Below are positions 27,170 through 36,676 of a stretch of DNA of 64,000 nucleotides, in pieces; position 1 is the stretch's first letter; every line of letters starts with the position of its first letter. Source of the stretch: JAYRZB01 sp041916675. GTDB taxonomy: Bacteria; Pseudomonadota; Alphaproteobacteria; Rhizobiales; Devosiaceae. The stretch is taken from positions 248,001 through 312,000 of the forward strand of contig JAYRZB010000001.1 of the NCBI GenBank assembly GCA_041916675.1. The letters run 5' to 3'. The position numbers and the translations under genes were made by a program. The notes beneath the pieces are model-generated. The model did not search any database. It saw only the letters and a program-made list of their open reading frames with translations, and was not told the origin of the DNA.

Positions 27170-27897
27170 CGACCACGAATCAGACGGCGAATGGCCCCGC
27201 TCGGGCGCATGACGACGCGCCCGGCCTTTTTCTCAAACACCCAGCGGCGGGCGGCGAAGGCGTTGCGCACCGCATATGCACCCAGCGTGCCGAGCATTGC
27301 GCCGGCCATGATGTCCGTCACCGAGTGCGCCCCGACCACGACGCGCGACAGCGCAATGGTCACCCCAAACACCAGCGCCAGCGGGAAATAGCGCGGTGCC
27401 ATGAACCCGATAACCACTGCCAGTCCCAGCCCGGTTGTCGCGTGGCCCGATGGAAAAGCCTGGTGCAGGTAATCTGTGAGATTCGGGCTGAAATCATACG
27501 GGCCCGCTGCCTCATAAACCCCGGGCCGCCCGCGACCAATCAGGCGCTTGAGCGTGGTCGCCACCAGCCCGGGCAGTCCGATAGCGATGAAGATGAAGGC
27601 AAACAGCTGCGCATTCTGCACCAGCGCCATCTTGGGCGTCCACTTGGGCATAATCAGCGCCAGCCCGGCCGAAGCCACCATCAGCGCCAGCGCGGGAATC
27701 AAAATCCAGTCGGTTTCGCCATACCGTGTGATCGCCTCAAAGGCGCCACGTGCGGGTTTGAGCAGATTTTCAATTATTTTCGAACTTTGCGCGTCTATTG
27801 TCGTTAACAGACCAATAGCTGCAAAGAAAATGACGAATCGGAAAATCCAATTCCGGCCCGAAAGCCCCAGCGGCCATGGCTTGGACAGGTCTGTCAT
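27151..27897 (-). CDS. PAP2 family phosphatase
   Basis: Integral-membrane lipid phosphatase of the PAP2 family, 248 residues, about six transmembrane helices. All three catalytic signatures are visible: KRLIGRGRP near residue 113, PSGH near 147, and SRVVVGAHSVTD near 184. Typical substrates are phosphatidate, PGP or undecaprenyl diphosphate; a lipid A phosphatase role is also possible. A basic C-terminal tail follows. The ATG has only a weak ribosome site. Confidence 0.9.
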   Translation of the reverse strand: MTDLSKPWPLGLSGRNWIFRFVIFFAAIGLLTTIDAQSSKIIENLLKPARGAFEAITRYGETDWILIPALALMVASAGLALIMPKWTPKMALVQNAQLFAFIFIAIGLPGLVATTLKRLIGRGRPGVYEAAGPYDFSPNLTDYLHQAFPSGHATTGLGLAVVIGFMAPRYFPLALVFGVTIALSRVVVGAHSVTDIMAGAMLGTLGAYAVRNAFAARRWVFEKKAGRVVMRPSGAIRRLIRGRQRPAR

Positions 27898-28000
27898 TGG
27901 CGCAATTCAACGGTTTTGCACTTCCGCGTCAACTGCCGCCTATCCCCTTTCCCGCACTTGCCCTTTGGCCTCAGACCATGTAACCGGAGCGTACGAAGTT

Positions 28001-28077
28001 CGGGGTATAGCTCAGTCTGGTAGAGCACCGGTTTTGGGAACCGGGGGTCGAGTGTTCGAATCACTCTGCCCCGACCA
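28001..28077 (+). tRNA. tRNA-Pro (TGG)
   Basis: A 77-nt cloverleaf with acceptor CGGGGTA/TGCCCCG, D-arm AGCTCAGTCTGGTAGAGC, anticodon TGG in loop TTTGGGA, T-arm GTTCGAATC and encoded ACCA end. Confidence 0.95.
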
Positions 28078-28212
28078 TCGTCACCGCTTAATTTGGCCCG
28101 TAACGGGCTGAAATCGCTGGCTTTACGGCCTTGCCGTGCTAGATTTATGCTCACGGCAACCAGCGATGCTAGGTTTAAGCCCCGTCGACGTGACCCGCAG
28201 GGACGAGTTGAG

Positions 28213-28518
28213 ATGACTGCACGCATTTACCGCCCGGCCCCAAACGCCATGCAATCGGGTCGCGGAAAATCCAAGCAATGGGTTCTCGTCCACGAACCGG
28301 CCAGTGCGCGCGAAATCGAGCCACTGATGGGCTATACGAGCAGTACGGACACGGGCGTGCAGGTCCGCCTTTCTTTCGATACGCTTGAAGCTGCTGAGGC
28401 CTATGCTGTCAAAAACGGCATCGCTTACACCGTGCAGCCGGCGCACACCTCGACCCCCAAGCGCTCCAGCTACCCGGACAACTTCCGGAACGACCGCAAG
28501 ACGCCCTGGACGCATTAG
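28213..28518 (+). CDS. NADH dehydrogenase ETC complex I accessory subunit (NdufS4-like)
   Basis: A 101-residue soluble protein matching the ETC complex I subunit conserved region, the alphaproteobacterial homologue of mitochondrial NDUFS4. Recognisable parts are TARIYRPAPNAMQSG, KQWVLVHEP, the GYTSSTDTGVQVRLSF core and AEAYAVKNGIAYTV. It probably binds the peripheral arm of respiratory complex I. ATG at 28213 is chosen, since the conserved region begins there. The tRNA-Pro lies just upstream; the next gene starts 4 nt after the stop. Confidence 0.88.
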   Translation: MTARIYRPAPNAMQSGRGKSKQWVLVHEPASAREIEPLMGYTSSTDTGVQVRLSFDTLEAAEAYAVKNGIAYTVQPAHTSTPKRSSYPDNFRNDRKTPWTH

Positions 28519-28522
28519 CTCC

Positions 28523-29380
28523 GTGATCGGGCGGCTTCTCCAGCGCCTGTTGCCTGCCACCGCCGCCTTCTGCTTGCTCGCCCTTCCCGCCACGGCAGAA
28601 CCTGCGTTCTGGCGCGTCAGTGACTCCGATAGTTCTGTCTATCTGTTCGGGTCAGTGCACGCTTTTGATCGCGAGCTCGATTGGCGCAGCGACGAGTTCA
28701 ACCGGCAATTGCGGGAAGCCGACCATGTCTATTTCGAAATGCTATTCGGTGAGGATGTGCTGGGTGCCTTCGCACGCGCCATCATTCTGGACGGTCCGCT
28801 GACTGACGGCCGCACCCTCCGCGATCTCTTGAGTCCGGAGCAGTACCAGCGCGTGCAGGATGCTATTGCGGATGCAAACATGTCTCCCGCTCCGTTCGAC
28901 CGCGCGCGCCCATGGATGGTTGAATTCCTTTTGACCAGTTCAGGGCTGACTGGCAGCTCGCCCGGCGTGGAATTGACGGTCACGGGGGAAGTCGAGCCTG
29001 AACGGCTGCGCGCGTTCGAATCGATGGAAGATCAGATGGCCTTCTTCAGCGGCCATTCCGAGGCTGAGCAGATCGAGAATCTGATGGAAACCCTCGACGA
29101 AGCTGAACAAGGCAGCGGCAGCATCGCCGGGATCGTCGATGACTGGTTCACCGCCGATCTCGAAGGCATTGAGGCCTACAACAAAAGCCTCAATCCGGCC
29201 CGCTTCCGCACCCTGATCGCAGACCGCAACACGCGCTGGGCGGAAACCATCAGCGGCCTTCTCGACACCAACGACGAAGCACTCATCATTGTCGGCGTTG
29301 CCCATCTCGTGGGCGATGCGGGCGTGCCTCAGCTTCTCGGAGAAATGGGTTTCACAGTCGAACGCATCGATGCCCGGTAG
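28523..29380 (+). CDS. TraB/GumN family protein, probably exported
   Basis: A 285-residue protein with an N-terminal signal (LLQRLLPATAAFCLLALPATA before EPAFW). The TraB/GumN (COG3735) core follows, with YLFGSVHAFD at about residue 33 and the closing IIVGVAHLVGDAGVPQLLGEMGF. GSxH and the late histidine are thought to form a metalloprotease-like site in this superfamily. The GTG start at 28523 lies 4 nt after the upstream stop, so the gene is probably translated by coupling. Confidence 0.83.
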   Translation: MIGRLLQRLLPATAAFCLLALPATAEPAFWRVSDSDSSVYLFGSVHAFDRELDWRSDEFNRQLREADHVYFEMLFGEDVLGAFARAIILDGPLTDGRTLRDLLSPEQYQRVQDAIADANMSPAPFDRARPWMVEFLLTSSGLTGSSPGVELTVTGEVEPERLRAFESMEDQMAFFSGHSEAEQIENLMETLDEAEQGSGSIAGIVDDWFTADLEGIEAYNKSLNPARFRTLIADRNTRWAETISGLLDTNDEALIIVGVAHLVGDAGVPQLLGEMGFTVERIDAR

Positions 29381-29382
29381 GC

Positions 29383-29400
29383 CCCGGCGCGGAAGCCGGG
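29383..29400. terminator. Short stem-loop between convergent genes
   Basis: CCCGGC pairs with GCCGGG around a 6-nt loop, between the stops of the TraB/GumN gene and the sugar operon. No T-run is seen on either strand, so the function is weakly supported. Confidence 0.3.
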
Positions 29401-29420
29401 ACCGGTTCTCGGGCCCGACC

Positions 29421-30569
29421 TCAGACCTCCGTCAGTCGCGTCCACTTCCCGTCGGCCTTGCTCGACGCAATTGACGCCGCAATGAACTCCACGCCCTCGA
29501 TTCCGTCCTGCAGGCTCGGCAACAGGCCTTCGTAGGCCGCACCGTTGCCCCGGATCACCTCGGCAAACTGGCTGTAAAGGGTTGCGAAGGCTTCCAGATA
29601 CCCCTCCGGGTGCCCACCGGGAATGCGCACGCCCATGGCCGCTGCCGGTTCTCCACCCGAAATGCTGCCGCCACGCGTCAGTTGCTGGCGCGGCTTGCCG
29701 AACTGGGCAAACCACATGGTGTTTGGCTCGGCCTGCACCCATTCAAGGCTGGCCTTTTCGCCATAGACGCGCAGTTTGAGCCCGTTCTCGTGCCCTACGG
29801 CTACCTGGCTGGCCCACAGCATGCCGCGCGCGCCGCCTTCGAACCGCAGCATGATGTTGACATTGTCATCTACCAGCCGGCCCGGCACAAAGCTCGTCAG
29901 GTCAGCCGATACTGACTCAGTCTTCAGGCCTGAAACGAAGCGCGCCAGATTATACGCATGTGTGCCGATGTCCCCGATCGCCCCACCGGCGCCTGAGCGT
30001 TTGGGGTCGGTGCGCCAATCTGCCTGTTTGTTCGAAACCGGCTCCGTCAGCCAATCCTGCGGATATTCAACCTGGATGATCCGGATCTTGCCCAACGCAC
30101 CCGAGCGCACCAGCTCTCGCGCCTGCCGCACCAGCGGGTAGCCGGTATAGTTGTGCGTCAAAAGGAACTTTGCACCCTTCGCCGGCTTCACGCCCGCCAG
30201 CGCGCGCGCATCCTCGAGCGTCGAGGTCAGCGGCTTGTCGCAGATCACGTGGATTCCGGCTTCGAGGAAAGCCTTGGCCGGCCCAAAATGCATGTGGTTC
30301 GGGGTCACAATCGCCACCGCCTCGATGCCATCGGGCCGCGCGGCTTCCTTGACTGCCATTTCTTCGTAGCTCGCGTAAATCCGGTCTTCCGCAAGACCCA
30401 GATTTCGGCCGGATTCGAGCGCAACGTCCGGGCGCGATGAAAGCGCACCCGCGATCAGTTCATAGTCGCCATCGAGCCGGGCGGCGATACGATGGACATA
30501 GCCGATAAAGGCGCCCGTGCCGCCACCCACCATACCCAGTCTAATCCTGCGTGCGCCATTCTCGGCCAT
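29421..30569 (-). CDS. Gfo/Idh/MocA family sugar oxidoreductase (distal)
   Basis: NAD(P)-dependent sugar dehydrogenase family, 382 residues. The N-terminal Rossmann fold has GMVGGGTGAFIG (about 12-23) and TPNHMHFGPAKAFLEAG. The catalytic-lysine motif is ICDKPL near residue 110. The C-terminal domain has GAIGDIGTHAYNLARF, whose Asp and His are the usual active-site residues, and the PQDW loop seen in several anhydrosugar and glycoside 3-dehydrogenases. It is the last gene of the eight-gene operon, 9 nt after the larger isomerase gene. Confidence 0.9.
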   Translation of the reverse strand: MAENGARRIRLGMVGGGTGAFIGYVHRIAARLDGDYELIAGALSSRPDVALESGRNLGLAEDRIYASYEEMAVKEAARPDGIEAVAIVTPNHMHFGPAKAFLEAGIHVICDKPLTSTLEDARALAGVKPAKGAKFLLTHNYTGYPLVRQARELVRSGALGKIRIIQVEYPQDWLTEPVSNKQADWRTDPKRSGAGGAIGDIGTHAYNLARFVSGLKTESVSADLTSFVPGRLVDDNVNIMLRFEGGARGMLWASQVAVGHENGLKLRVYGEKASLEWVQAEPNTMWFAQFGKPRQQLTRGGSISGGEPAAAMGVRIPGGHPEGYLEAFATLYSQFAEVIRGNGAAYEGLLPSLQDGIEGVEFIAASIASSKADGKWTRLTEV

Positions 30570-30578
30570 TTTCGGCTC

Positions 30579-31631
30579 CTATAGTCCCAGTATCCTGCGG
30601 TTCGCGGCCTTGTCAGTGCCAGAACTTGCGAAATCGTCAAAGGCCTTTTCCGTCACCCGGATGATGTGAGCCGCGATAAACTCAGCGCCCTCGCGTGCGC
30701 CATCCTCAGGATGCTTGATGGCGCATTCCCACTCCAGCACCGCCCAGCCTGCAAATCCATACTGGGTGAGCTTGGAGAATATCGCGGCAAAATCCACCTG
30801 CCCATCGCCCAGCGAGCGGAATCGCCCTGCCCGGTTGATCCAGCTCTGGTAGCCGCCATAGACACCCTGCCTTCCGGTCGGGTTGAACTCAGCGTCCTTG
30901 ACGTGGAACATCCGGATTCGCTCGTGATAAATATCGATGTAGTCGAGATAATCGAGCTGCTGCAGCACAAAGTGGCTGGGGTCGTAAAGCAGGTTGGCCC
31001 GCGTGTGGTTGTTCACGCGCTCGAGGAACATCTCATAGGTCACCCCGTCATGCAGGTCCTCGCCAGGGTGGATTTCATAGCACACATCCACACCTGCCTC
31101 ATCGAAGGCATTCAGGATTGGCGTCCAGCGCCGCGCCAACTCGTCAAATGCTTCTTCAACCAGCCCGGCAGGGCGCTGCGGAAACGGGTAGAGGTATGGC
31201 CAGGCCAGCGCGCCTGAAAACGTGGCGTGCTCAGTCAGCCCCAGATTCTGCGACGCCTTGGCGGCGTGGTGGAGCTGCTGGACCGCCCACTTTTGCCGGG
31301 CGCCGGGGTTGTTGTGAACGCTGGCAGGCGCAAAGCCATCCATGAGTGTGTCATAGGCCGGATGAACCGCTACGAGTTGCCCCTGCAGATGCGTTGAAAG
31401 CTCGGTGATCTTAAGACCGTGCTTTTCAACAGTTCCGCGCACTTCATCGGCATAGGTTTTCGATGTCGCCGCCTTTTCGAGGTCGATGAAACTCGAAACC
31501 CAGGTGGGGATTTGCACGCCCTTATAACCAAGGCCCGCCGCCCATCGGCAGATGTTGTCGAGATTGTCGAAAGGCGCTTTGTCGCCTGCAAACTGGGCCA
31601 GAAAGATCGCCGGACCTTTGATTGTGCGCAT
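30579..31631 (-). CDS. Sugar phosphate isomerase/epimerase family TIM-barrel protein (350 aa)
   Basis: Xylose-isomerase-like TIM barrel. Metal-ligand candidates occur in the usual order: CYEIHPGEDLHDG (Glu), LLYDPSHFVLQ (Asp, His), MFHVKDAEF (His) and VLEWECAIK (Glu). The family isomerises, epimerises or eliminates sugars, often non-phosphorylated despite the name. ATG at 31631 is chosen because GGGGAT lies just upstream and the barrel begins at MRTIKGPAIFLAQF. A 116-nt gap separates it from the preceding oxidoreductase, the longest gap in the operon. Confidence 0.88.
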   Translation of the reverse strand: MRTIKGPAIFLAQFAGDKAPFDNLDNICRWAAGLGYKGVQIPTWVSSFIDLEKAATSKTYADEVRGTVEKHGLKITELSTHLQGQLVAVHPAYDTLMDGFAPASVHNNPGARQKWAVQQLHHAAKASQNLGLTEHATFSGALAWPYLYPFPQRPAGLVEEAFDELARRWTPILNAFDEAGVDVCYEIHPGEDLHDGVTYEMFLERVNNHTRANLLYDPSHFVLQQLDYLDYIDIYHERIRMFHVKDAEFNPTGRQGVYGGYQSWINRAGRFRSLGDGQVDFAAIFSKLTQYGFAGWAVLEWECAIKHPEDGAREGAEFIAAHIIRVTEKAFDDFASSGTDKAANRRILGL

Positions 31632-31747
31632 TTTATCCCCGCAGTGTTCGAGACGGTTATTATGTGCCACTGCCGCAATCCCGAGCGGGACCGCGGCAAA
31701 GCAGAGGGCCAAGCGTTTTTTCTCCGGCCAGACCGTCCGGGAGAGTG

Positions 31748-32893
31748 TCAGGCCCTCAACAGGCCACGTGCCTCTTCGATCCCGAGCGAGGCGGGCCGGT
31801 CGCAAGTTGTGCTCAGTGTCACCGCCTGCCCGGTTTCGCCGGATTTCAGAATGCTGGTCAGCACGTCAACCGCGTGCAGCGCCACATCGATCGAGCAGCG
31901 TGCCTGACGGCCGGTTTCAATCGAAGCCATCATGTCAGCCAGGCCCGCGGAGCGGTAGTTGGCCGAGGCCGGGTTGTCGCCATGGCGCCAGTTCGGGTGG
32001 TTGAACGGGTGCGACCAGGGCGCAACGGTCTCCTTCGTCCCCTTGGCGTCTGCAATCGTAAGATCGCCAGAAAAGATATTGGGATCAGGTACATAGAGCG
32101 ACCCCTCAGTGCCGTAGAGCTCCATATTGGAGTGCCCATGGCTGGCCACATCCCAGCTTGCGCCCAGCGTAATGATCGCGCCATTGAGGAATTCGAGCAC
32201 GGCATGGATCGTGGTCGGGGTGTTGACCTTGATCCGGCTGCCTTTGACCGGCGAACCTTCGGTACCCACGATGCGCTCAGCCTTGGCCGATCCCGTAAAG
32301 GCCGTCACCCGGCGCACCGGGCCGATCAGGCTGATCAGGTTGGTCACATAGTACGGCCCCATATCGAGGATCGGGCCGCCGCCAGGCTGGAAGAAGAATT
32401 CCGGGTTCGGATGCCAGTTCTCCATGCCCGGCCCCATCACACAGCACGTGCCCGAAGCAATGCGGCCAACTTTGCCCTCATCAATCAGCGCGCGCGCCTG
32501 CTGGTGCACACCACCAAGGAAGGTATCAGGCGCTGATCCAACCTTGAGCCCGCGCTCGTCGGCCATGCGCTTGAGCGCCTTGCCGTCTTCTACGCTGAGA
32601 ACAAAGGGCTTTTCCGAATAGGCATGCTTGCCTGCCGAAACGATATCTTTGGAAACCGAATAGTGCGTCGCGGGGATCGTCAGGTTCACCACCACGTCGA
32701 TTTCACTGTTCTTGAGCAGTTCATCGGGTGTTTGGGCCTTGAGCCCGAACTCGTCGGCCCGGTGCTGCGCAGCAGCCGGAACGATATCGGCAACGGCGCG
32801 CACCTCCAGGTTCCTGAACAGCGGCGCCAGCTTGATATAGGCGGTCGAGATATTTCCGGCACCGATAATGCCAACGCCATAGGTCTTGCTCAT
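31748..32893 (-). CDS. Gfo/Idh/MocA family sugar oxidoreductase (proximal)
   Basis: A 381-residue NAD(P)-dependent oxidoreductase. GIIGAGNISTAYIK is the dinucleotide loop near residue 7, YSEKPFVL holds the conserved lysine near residue 95, and GGGPILDMGPYYVTNLISL carries the catalytic Asp/Tyr region, where a histidine is usual in some subfamilies. The sequence differs clearly from the second oxidoreductase of this operon, so they probably act on different intermediates. ATG at 32893 lies 1 nt after the upstream isomerase stop. Confidence 0.9.
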   Translation of the reverse strand: MSKTYGVGIIGAGNISTAYIKLAPLFRNLEVRAVADIVPAAAQHRADEFGLKAQTPDELLKNSEIDVVVNLTIPATHYSVSKDIVSAGKHAYSEKPFVLSVEDGKALKRMADERGLKVGSAPDTFLGGVHQQARALIDEGKVGRIASGTCCVMGPGMENWHPNPEFFFQPGGGPILDMGPYYVTNLISLIGPVRRVTAFTGSAKAERIVGTEGSPVKGSRIKVNTPTTIHAVLEFLNGAIITLGASWDVASHGHSNMELYGTEGSLYVPDPNIFSGDLTIADAKGTKETVAPWSHPFNHPNWRHGDNPASANYRSAGLADMMASIETGRQARCSIDVALHAVDVLTSILKSGETGQAVTLSTTCDRPASLGIEEARGLLRA

Positions 32894-32894
32894 A

Positions 32895-33674
32895 TCAGGC
32901 TCCAAACTTCTTGACCGAGGCGATGGTCCGCTCGGCAAAGCGCGCAAAGTCGCTTGGGTTGTCATGCTCGGCCACAAAGTACTTGGCCGCAGTCTTGCTC
33001 TTGACGGTGGTCATCAGCTCCCGCCACGGCAATGTGCCATGGCCTACGTCGGCCCAGCCGTCTTCCGCCGTGTTCTCGCCCTTGGCCGCAATGTCCTTGA
33101 CGTGAATGGCCACGATCCGCGATCCATGCTTTTCGAGCCACGGGAACGGATCGGCATTGCCGCGATAGACCCAGGCAATGTCCACTTCCACCGAGATACC
33201 CGGTGCGGCTTCGATCAGCACATCCATTGGAAACCGGCCATCGGGCAGCGGCAGGAACTCGAAATCGTGGTTGTGGTAGCCAAAGGTCAGCCCGGCTTTC
33301 TGGAACGGCACCGCTGCCCGGCCGAGACGCTCGCCCAGCGCCTTCCAGCCGACCGCATCCGTTGGCCGCAGGTTCGGCGGCAGCCAGGGGCAGATCACGG
33401 TGTTGATCCCCAGCGTCCGCGTCACTTCCAGCGCCCGTTCGGGGCTTTCGACAAGGTCGAGCCCCATATGCGCGGTGGGCATAGACAGGCCCGCCGCATC
33501 AAGCTTGGCCCTGAGCGCAGGCGCATCGACATAGAGGCCGGAAAGCCCGCCGGTGGCCGCGTCGGTGCCGCCATAGCCCTCGACATACTTATATCCGAGC
33601 CGACTGGCGGTCTGAATCACGGAGTCGAGGGGGTAGTTCCGCCCGCTGTAGAGCTGAAGGGATAGGTCCGTCAT
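32895..33674 (-). CDS. Sugar phosphate isomerase/epimerase family TIM-barrel protein (259 aa)
   Basis: The shorter of two TIM-barrel isomerase/epimerases here. Metal-ligand motifs are seen in FGYHNHDFEF, SVEVDIAWVYRG, VAIHVKDIAA, ADVGHGTLPW and YFVAEHDNPSD. This pattern is common to members acting on 3-keto-sugars and to 2-keto-inositol or hydroxypyruvate isomerase relatives, so substrate is uncertain. Its stop is 1 nt from the oxidoreductase start, implying coupled translation and a shared pathway. Confidence 0.88.
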   Translation of the reverse strand: MTDLSLQLYSGRNYPLDSVIQTASRLGYKYVEGYGGTDAATGGLSGLYVDAPALRAKLDAAGLSMPTAHMGLDLVESPERALEVTRTLGINTVICPWLPPNLRPTDAVGWKALGERLGRAAVPFQKAGLTFGYHNHDFEFLPLPDGRFPMDVLIEAAPGISVEVDIAWVYRGNADPFPWLEKHGSRIVAIHVKDIAAKGENTAEDGWADVGHGTLPWRELMTTVKSKTAAKYFVAEHDNPSDFARFAERTIASVKKFGA

Positions 33675-33698
33675 TGTGGCCTCGTGGTCTCTGGGCGG

Positions 33699-34781
33699 CT
33701 AGAGCCGCATGCCGGATTCGGCGTTGAAGAGGGAACCGCGCGCCGGGTCGAAGCCCAGCCGGATCTTTTGGCCGACCTTCAGGTCGACCTCGGATTCTGT
33801 GCGGAAGGTGATGGGCTGGTCGCCGATGCGCGTCCATCCAAGGGTGTCCGAGCCCATCGGCTCGACGATTTCGATTTCGGCATCGAACGAATACGGTGCG
33901 GTGGCAGCGTCGTTGCCAACCATGATGTGCTCGGGCCGGATACCCAGCACAACGCCTGTACCATCCGGCGCTACGCCACCGTCATAAGCATAGTTGTTCA
34001 TCCCGACCGTCACCCCATTGGTTTCGACCGAACCGCCCTTCATTGTCCCCTTGAGGAAGTTCATCGACGGCGAACCGATAAACCCGGCGACGAACAGATT
34101 GACGGGCCGGTTGTAGATCACGTGCGGGGTATCGAGCTGCTGAATGACGCCGCCCTTCATGATCGCAATTCGGTCGGCCAGCGTCATGGCCTCGATCTGG
34201 TCGTGCGTCACGTAGATCATGGTGTTCTTCAGGCGCTGATGCAGGCGCTTGATTTCAACGCGCAGGTCCGAACGCAACTTGGCGTCCAGGTTGGACAAAG
34301 GCTCGTCGAACAGGAACACATCCACATCGCGGACTAGCGCCCGACCAATCGCCACACGCTGCCGCTGGCCGCCGGAGAGCTGTGCCGGCCGCCGCTTGAG
34401 CAACGGCTCGATCTGCAGGATTTCGGAGGCACGCGCGATCCGCTTCTTGATCTCATCGGCCGGCATGCGGGCATTCTTGAGCCCGAAGGACAGATTTCCT
34501 TCGACCGTCATCTGCGGATAGAGCGCATAGGACTGGAAGACCATGCCGATGCCGCGATCCTTGGGCTCGGCCCAGGTGACGTTCTTGTTGTTGATGAAGA
34601 TCTGCCCGTCGGTCACCTCAAGAAGGCCGGCAAGGCAGTTGAGCAGCGTGGACTTGCCGCAGCCCGATGGGCCGAGCAGCACGATGAACTCGCCCTCGGC
34701 AACATCGAGGTTCAGGTCCTTCAGAACCGACACGGAGCCAAAGTTCAGGGTCAGGTCTTTGACCGAAATTGAATATGTCAT
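33699..34781 (-). CDS. Sugar ABC transporter ATP-binding protein (UgpC/MsmK/MalK type)
   Basis: A 360-residue ATPase. Walker A is GPSGCGKST near residue 38, the signature LSGGQRQRVAIGRAL is near 134, and Walker B is VFLFDEPLSNLDAKL. The C-terminal TOBE/regulatory domain (GIRPEHIMVG; LGWTRIGDQPITFRTESE) is typical of carbohydrate uptake CUT1 importers. It follows the MalG-like permease after 3 nt. Confidence 0.94.
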   Translation of the reverse strand: MTYSISVKDLTLNFGSVSVLKDLNLDVAEGEFIVLLGPSGCGKSTLLNCLAGLLEVTDGQIFINNKNVTWAEPKDRGIGMVFQSYALYPQMTVEGNLSFGLKNARMPADEIKKRIARASEILQIEPLLKRRPAQLSGGQRQRVAIGRALVRDVDVFLFDEPLSNLDAKLRSDLRVEIKRLHQRLKNTMIYVTHDQIEAMTLADRIAIMKGGVIQQLDTPHVIYNRPVNLFVAGFIGSPSMNFLKGTMKGGSVETNGVTVGMNNYAYDGGVAPDGTGVVLGIRPEHIMVGNDAATAPYSFDAEIEIVEPMGSDTLGWTRIGDQPITFRTESEVDLKVGQKIRLGFDPARGSLFNAESGMRL

Positions 34782-34784
34782 GTC

Positions 34785-35726
34785 TCAGCCCTTCACGGCA
34801 CCGGCGGCGATGCCGCGCACAAACAGTTTTCCCGACAGGAAGTAGATGACCAGAGGAACCAGCCCCGTCAGCAAGGTCGCTGCCATGTTGACGTTGTATT
34901 CCTTCACGCCCTGCACGGAGTTGACGATGTTGTTGAGCTGCACGGTCATCGGGTAGATGTCGGGCTTGGTGAACACCACGCCGAACAGGAAGTCGTTCCA
35001 GATCCCCGTCACCTGCAGGATCAGCGCCACCACAAATATGGGCAGGCTCATCGGCAGCATGATGCGGAAATAGATGCCCCAGAACCCGGCTCCGTCGACG
35101 CGCGCCGCCTTGAACAGCTCCTCGGGAATGGTCGAGAAGTAGTTGCGGAACAACAGCGTCAGGATCGGCATGCCAAAGATCGTGTGCACAAGCACAAGAC
35201 CCCAAAGCGTTCCGTAGATGTGCATTTCACGCAGCAGGATCACGATGGGATAGAGCATCACCTGGTAGGGGATGAACGAGCCAAAGATCAGGATGGTGAA
35301 GAAGACATCGGAACCCTTGAAGCGCCAGTTCACCAGCGCATAGCCGTTTACCGAGGCTACGATGATCGAGAGGATCACCGATGGCACCGTGATGCGCACG
35401 GAGTTCCAGAAGCCGCGCGACAGGCCATCGCAGTTCAGGCCCGTACAGGCCGATGACCAGGCTTTCACCCATGGGTCAAAGGTCACTTCGAGCGGTGGCG
35501 CGAAGATATTGCCAATGCGCACTTCAGGCATGCCCTTGAGCGAGGTCATCACCATCACCCAAAGCGGCAGCACGTAATAGAGACACACAACGATCAGTGT
35601 GCCGTAGATCATGATGTTGCGGCCGGACAGGCGCCGCTTTGGCTTGCGACCACGAGGGCCGGTTGTGTCAATCGGTGCCCGCTCTGCCGCCATCGAGGCG
35701 CCGGGCATTGCCGTGGTGTCAGCCAT
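34785..35726 (-). CDS. Sugar ABC transporter permease (MalG-like)
   Basis: CUT1 inner-membrane permease with six transmembrane helices, 313 residues. The EAA motif (EELFKAARVDGAGFWGIYFR near residue 205) and the helix NIMIYGTLIVVCLYYVLPLW near the start are seen. ATG at 35726 has GGAGG 8 nt upstream. The gene starts inside the 3' end of the preceding permease gene, an 8-nt overlap. Confidence 0.93.
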   Translation of the reverse strand: MADTTAMPGASMAAERAPIDTTGPRGRKPKRRLSGRNIMIYGTLIVVCLYYVLPLWVMVMTSLKGMPEVRIGNIFAPPLEVTFDPWVKAWSSACTGLNCDGLSRGFWNSVRITVPSVILSIIVASVNGYALVNWRFKGSDVFFTILIFGSFIPYQVMLYPIVILLREMHIYGTLWGLVLVHTIFGMPILTLLFRNYFSTIPEELFKAARVDGAGFWGIYFRIMLPMSLPIFVVALILQVTGIWNDFLFGVVFTKPDIYPMTVQLNNIVNSVQGVKEYNVNMAATLLTGLVPLVIYFLSGKLFVRGIAAGAVKG

Positions 35727-36609
35727 GCTTCTTGCCTCCAAATTCGAGATAGGCCCACGGGATCAAAACGATCAGCACGCTGAGCAGCATCATGGTCGAC
35801 GCAGCAAACCCTTGCCCGAGGTTCTGGGCCTGGAACATGTAGTCGTAAACGTACATCGCGGGGACCTGAGATGCATTGCCGCCAGGGCCACCAGACGTCT
35901 GCGCCACAACCAGGTCGTAGAGCCGGATAATGCCGGACGCCACGATAACAAGCGTAGTGATGAAGACGGGCCGCATCATAGGCACGATGACAACAAGATA
36001 GGTCTTCCAGGTCGGAATGCCGTCAACCCGGGCGGCCTTCCAGATGTCCTCATCGATGCCGCGCAACCCCGCGAGCATAAGGCACATCACAAAACCCGTT
36101 CCCTGCCAGAGACCCGCGATCAGCAGGCCATAAAGGACAGTCTGCGGGTTGTTCAGCGGATCGAAGTTGAAATCGGTCCAGCCCCAGCTGCGCACGATGT
36201 GCTGAATTCCGAACTGCGGATTGAGGATCCACTGCCAGACCAGCCCGGTGACGATGAAAGAGAGGGCGAATGGATAGAGCATGATCGTGCGGAACGTGTC
36301 TTCCGCGCGGATCTTCTGATCCATCAGCACTGCCAGCAAGAAGCCAATGCTGATGGTAAAGACCAGCGACATCACGCCGTAGAATAGCAGGTTTTCAATC
36401 GATACTAGCCAGCGGCTATTCGACCATAGCCGCTCGTATTGATCAAATCCGACCCAGCGCGCCCGCGGCAGCAGCTTGGAGTCAGTGAACGAGTAAACGA
36501 CCGTCCAGATGGTACCGCCGGCGAACACCACCAGCGCAGTCACGATCATTGGAATTGCGGCGATCTTGGCGCTGATATTGCGCGCCCAACGCCTTGGCTT
36601 CCCCGACAT
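35719..36609 (-). CDS. Sugar ABC transporter permease (MalF/UgpA-like)
   Basis: CUT1 permease, 296 residues, six or more transmembrane helices. The EAA motif reads EDIWKAARVDGIPTWKTYLV near residue 190. It pairs with the MalG-like protein to form the channel. It overlaps that gene by 8 nt at its 3' end. A stem-loop separates it from the binding-protein gene upstream. Confidence 0.93.
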   Translation of the reverse strand: MSGKPRRWARNISAKIAAIPMIVTALVVFAGGTIWTVVYSFTDSKLLPRARWVGFDQYERLWSNSRWLVSIENLLFYGVMSLVFTISIGFLLAVLMDQKIRAEDTFRTIMLYPFALSFIVTGLVWQWILNPQFGIQHIVRSWGWTDFNFDPLNNPQTVLYGLLIAGLWQGTGFVMCLMLAGLRGIDEDIWKAARVDGIPTWKTYLVVIVPMMRPVFITTLVIVASGIIRLYDLVVAQTSGGPGGNASQVPAMYVYDYMFQAQNLGQGFAASTMMLLSVLIVLIPWAYLEFGGKKHG

Positions 36610-36636
36610 AAGGACCCCCTGCCCCTGAGTTGGACA

Positions 36637-36662
36637 AGGGCCGCCCGCAAGCGAGCGGCCCT
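36637..36662 (-). other. Intercistronic stem-loop after the sugar-binding-protein gene
   Basis: AGGGCCGC pairs perfectly with GCGGCCCT (8 bp) starting 15 nt past the binding-protein stop. There is no T-run. This is the same placement as after aapJ and after the Liv-type binding protein. Confidence 0.55.
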
Positions 36663-36676
36663 ACCGTCAACTTCGA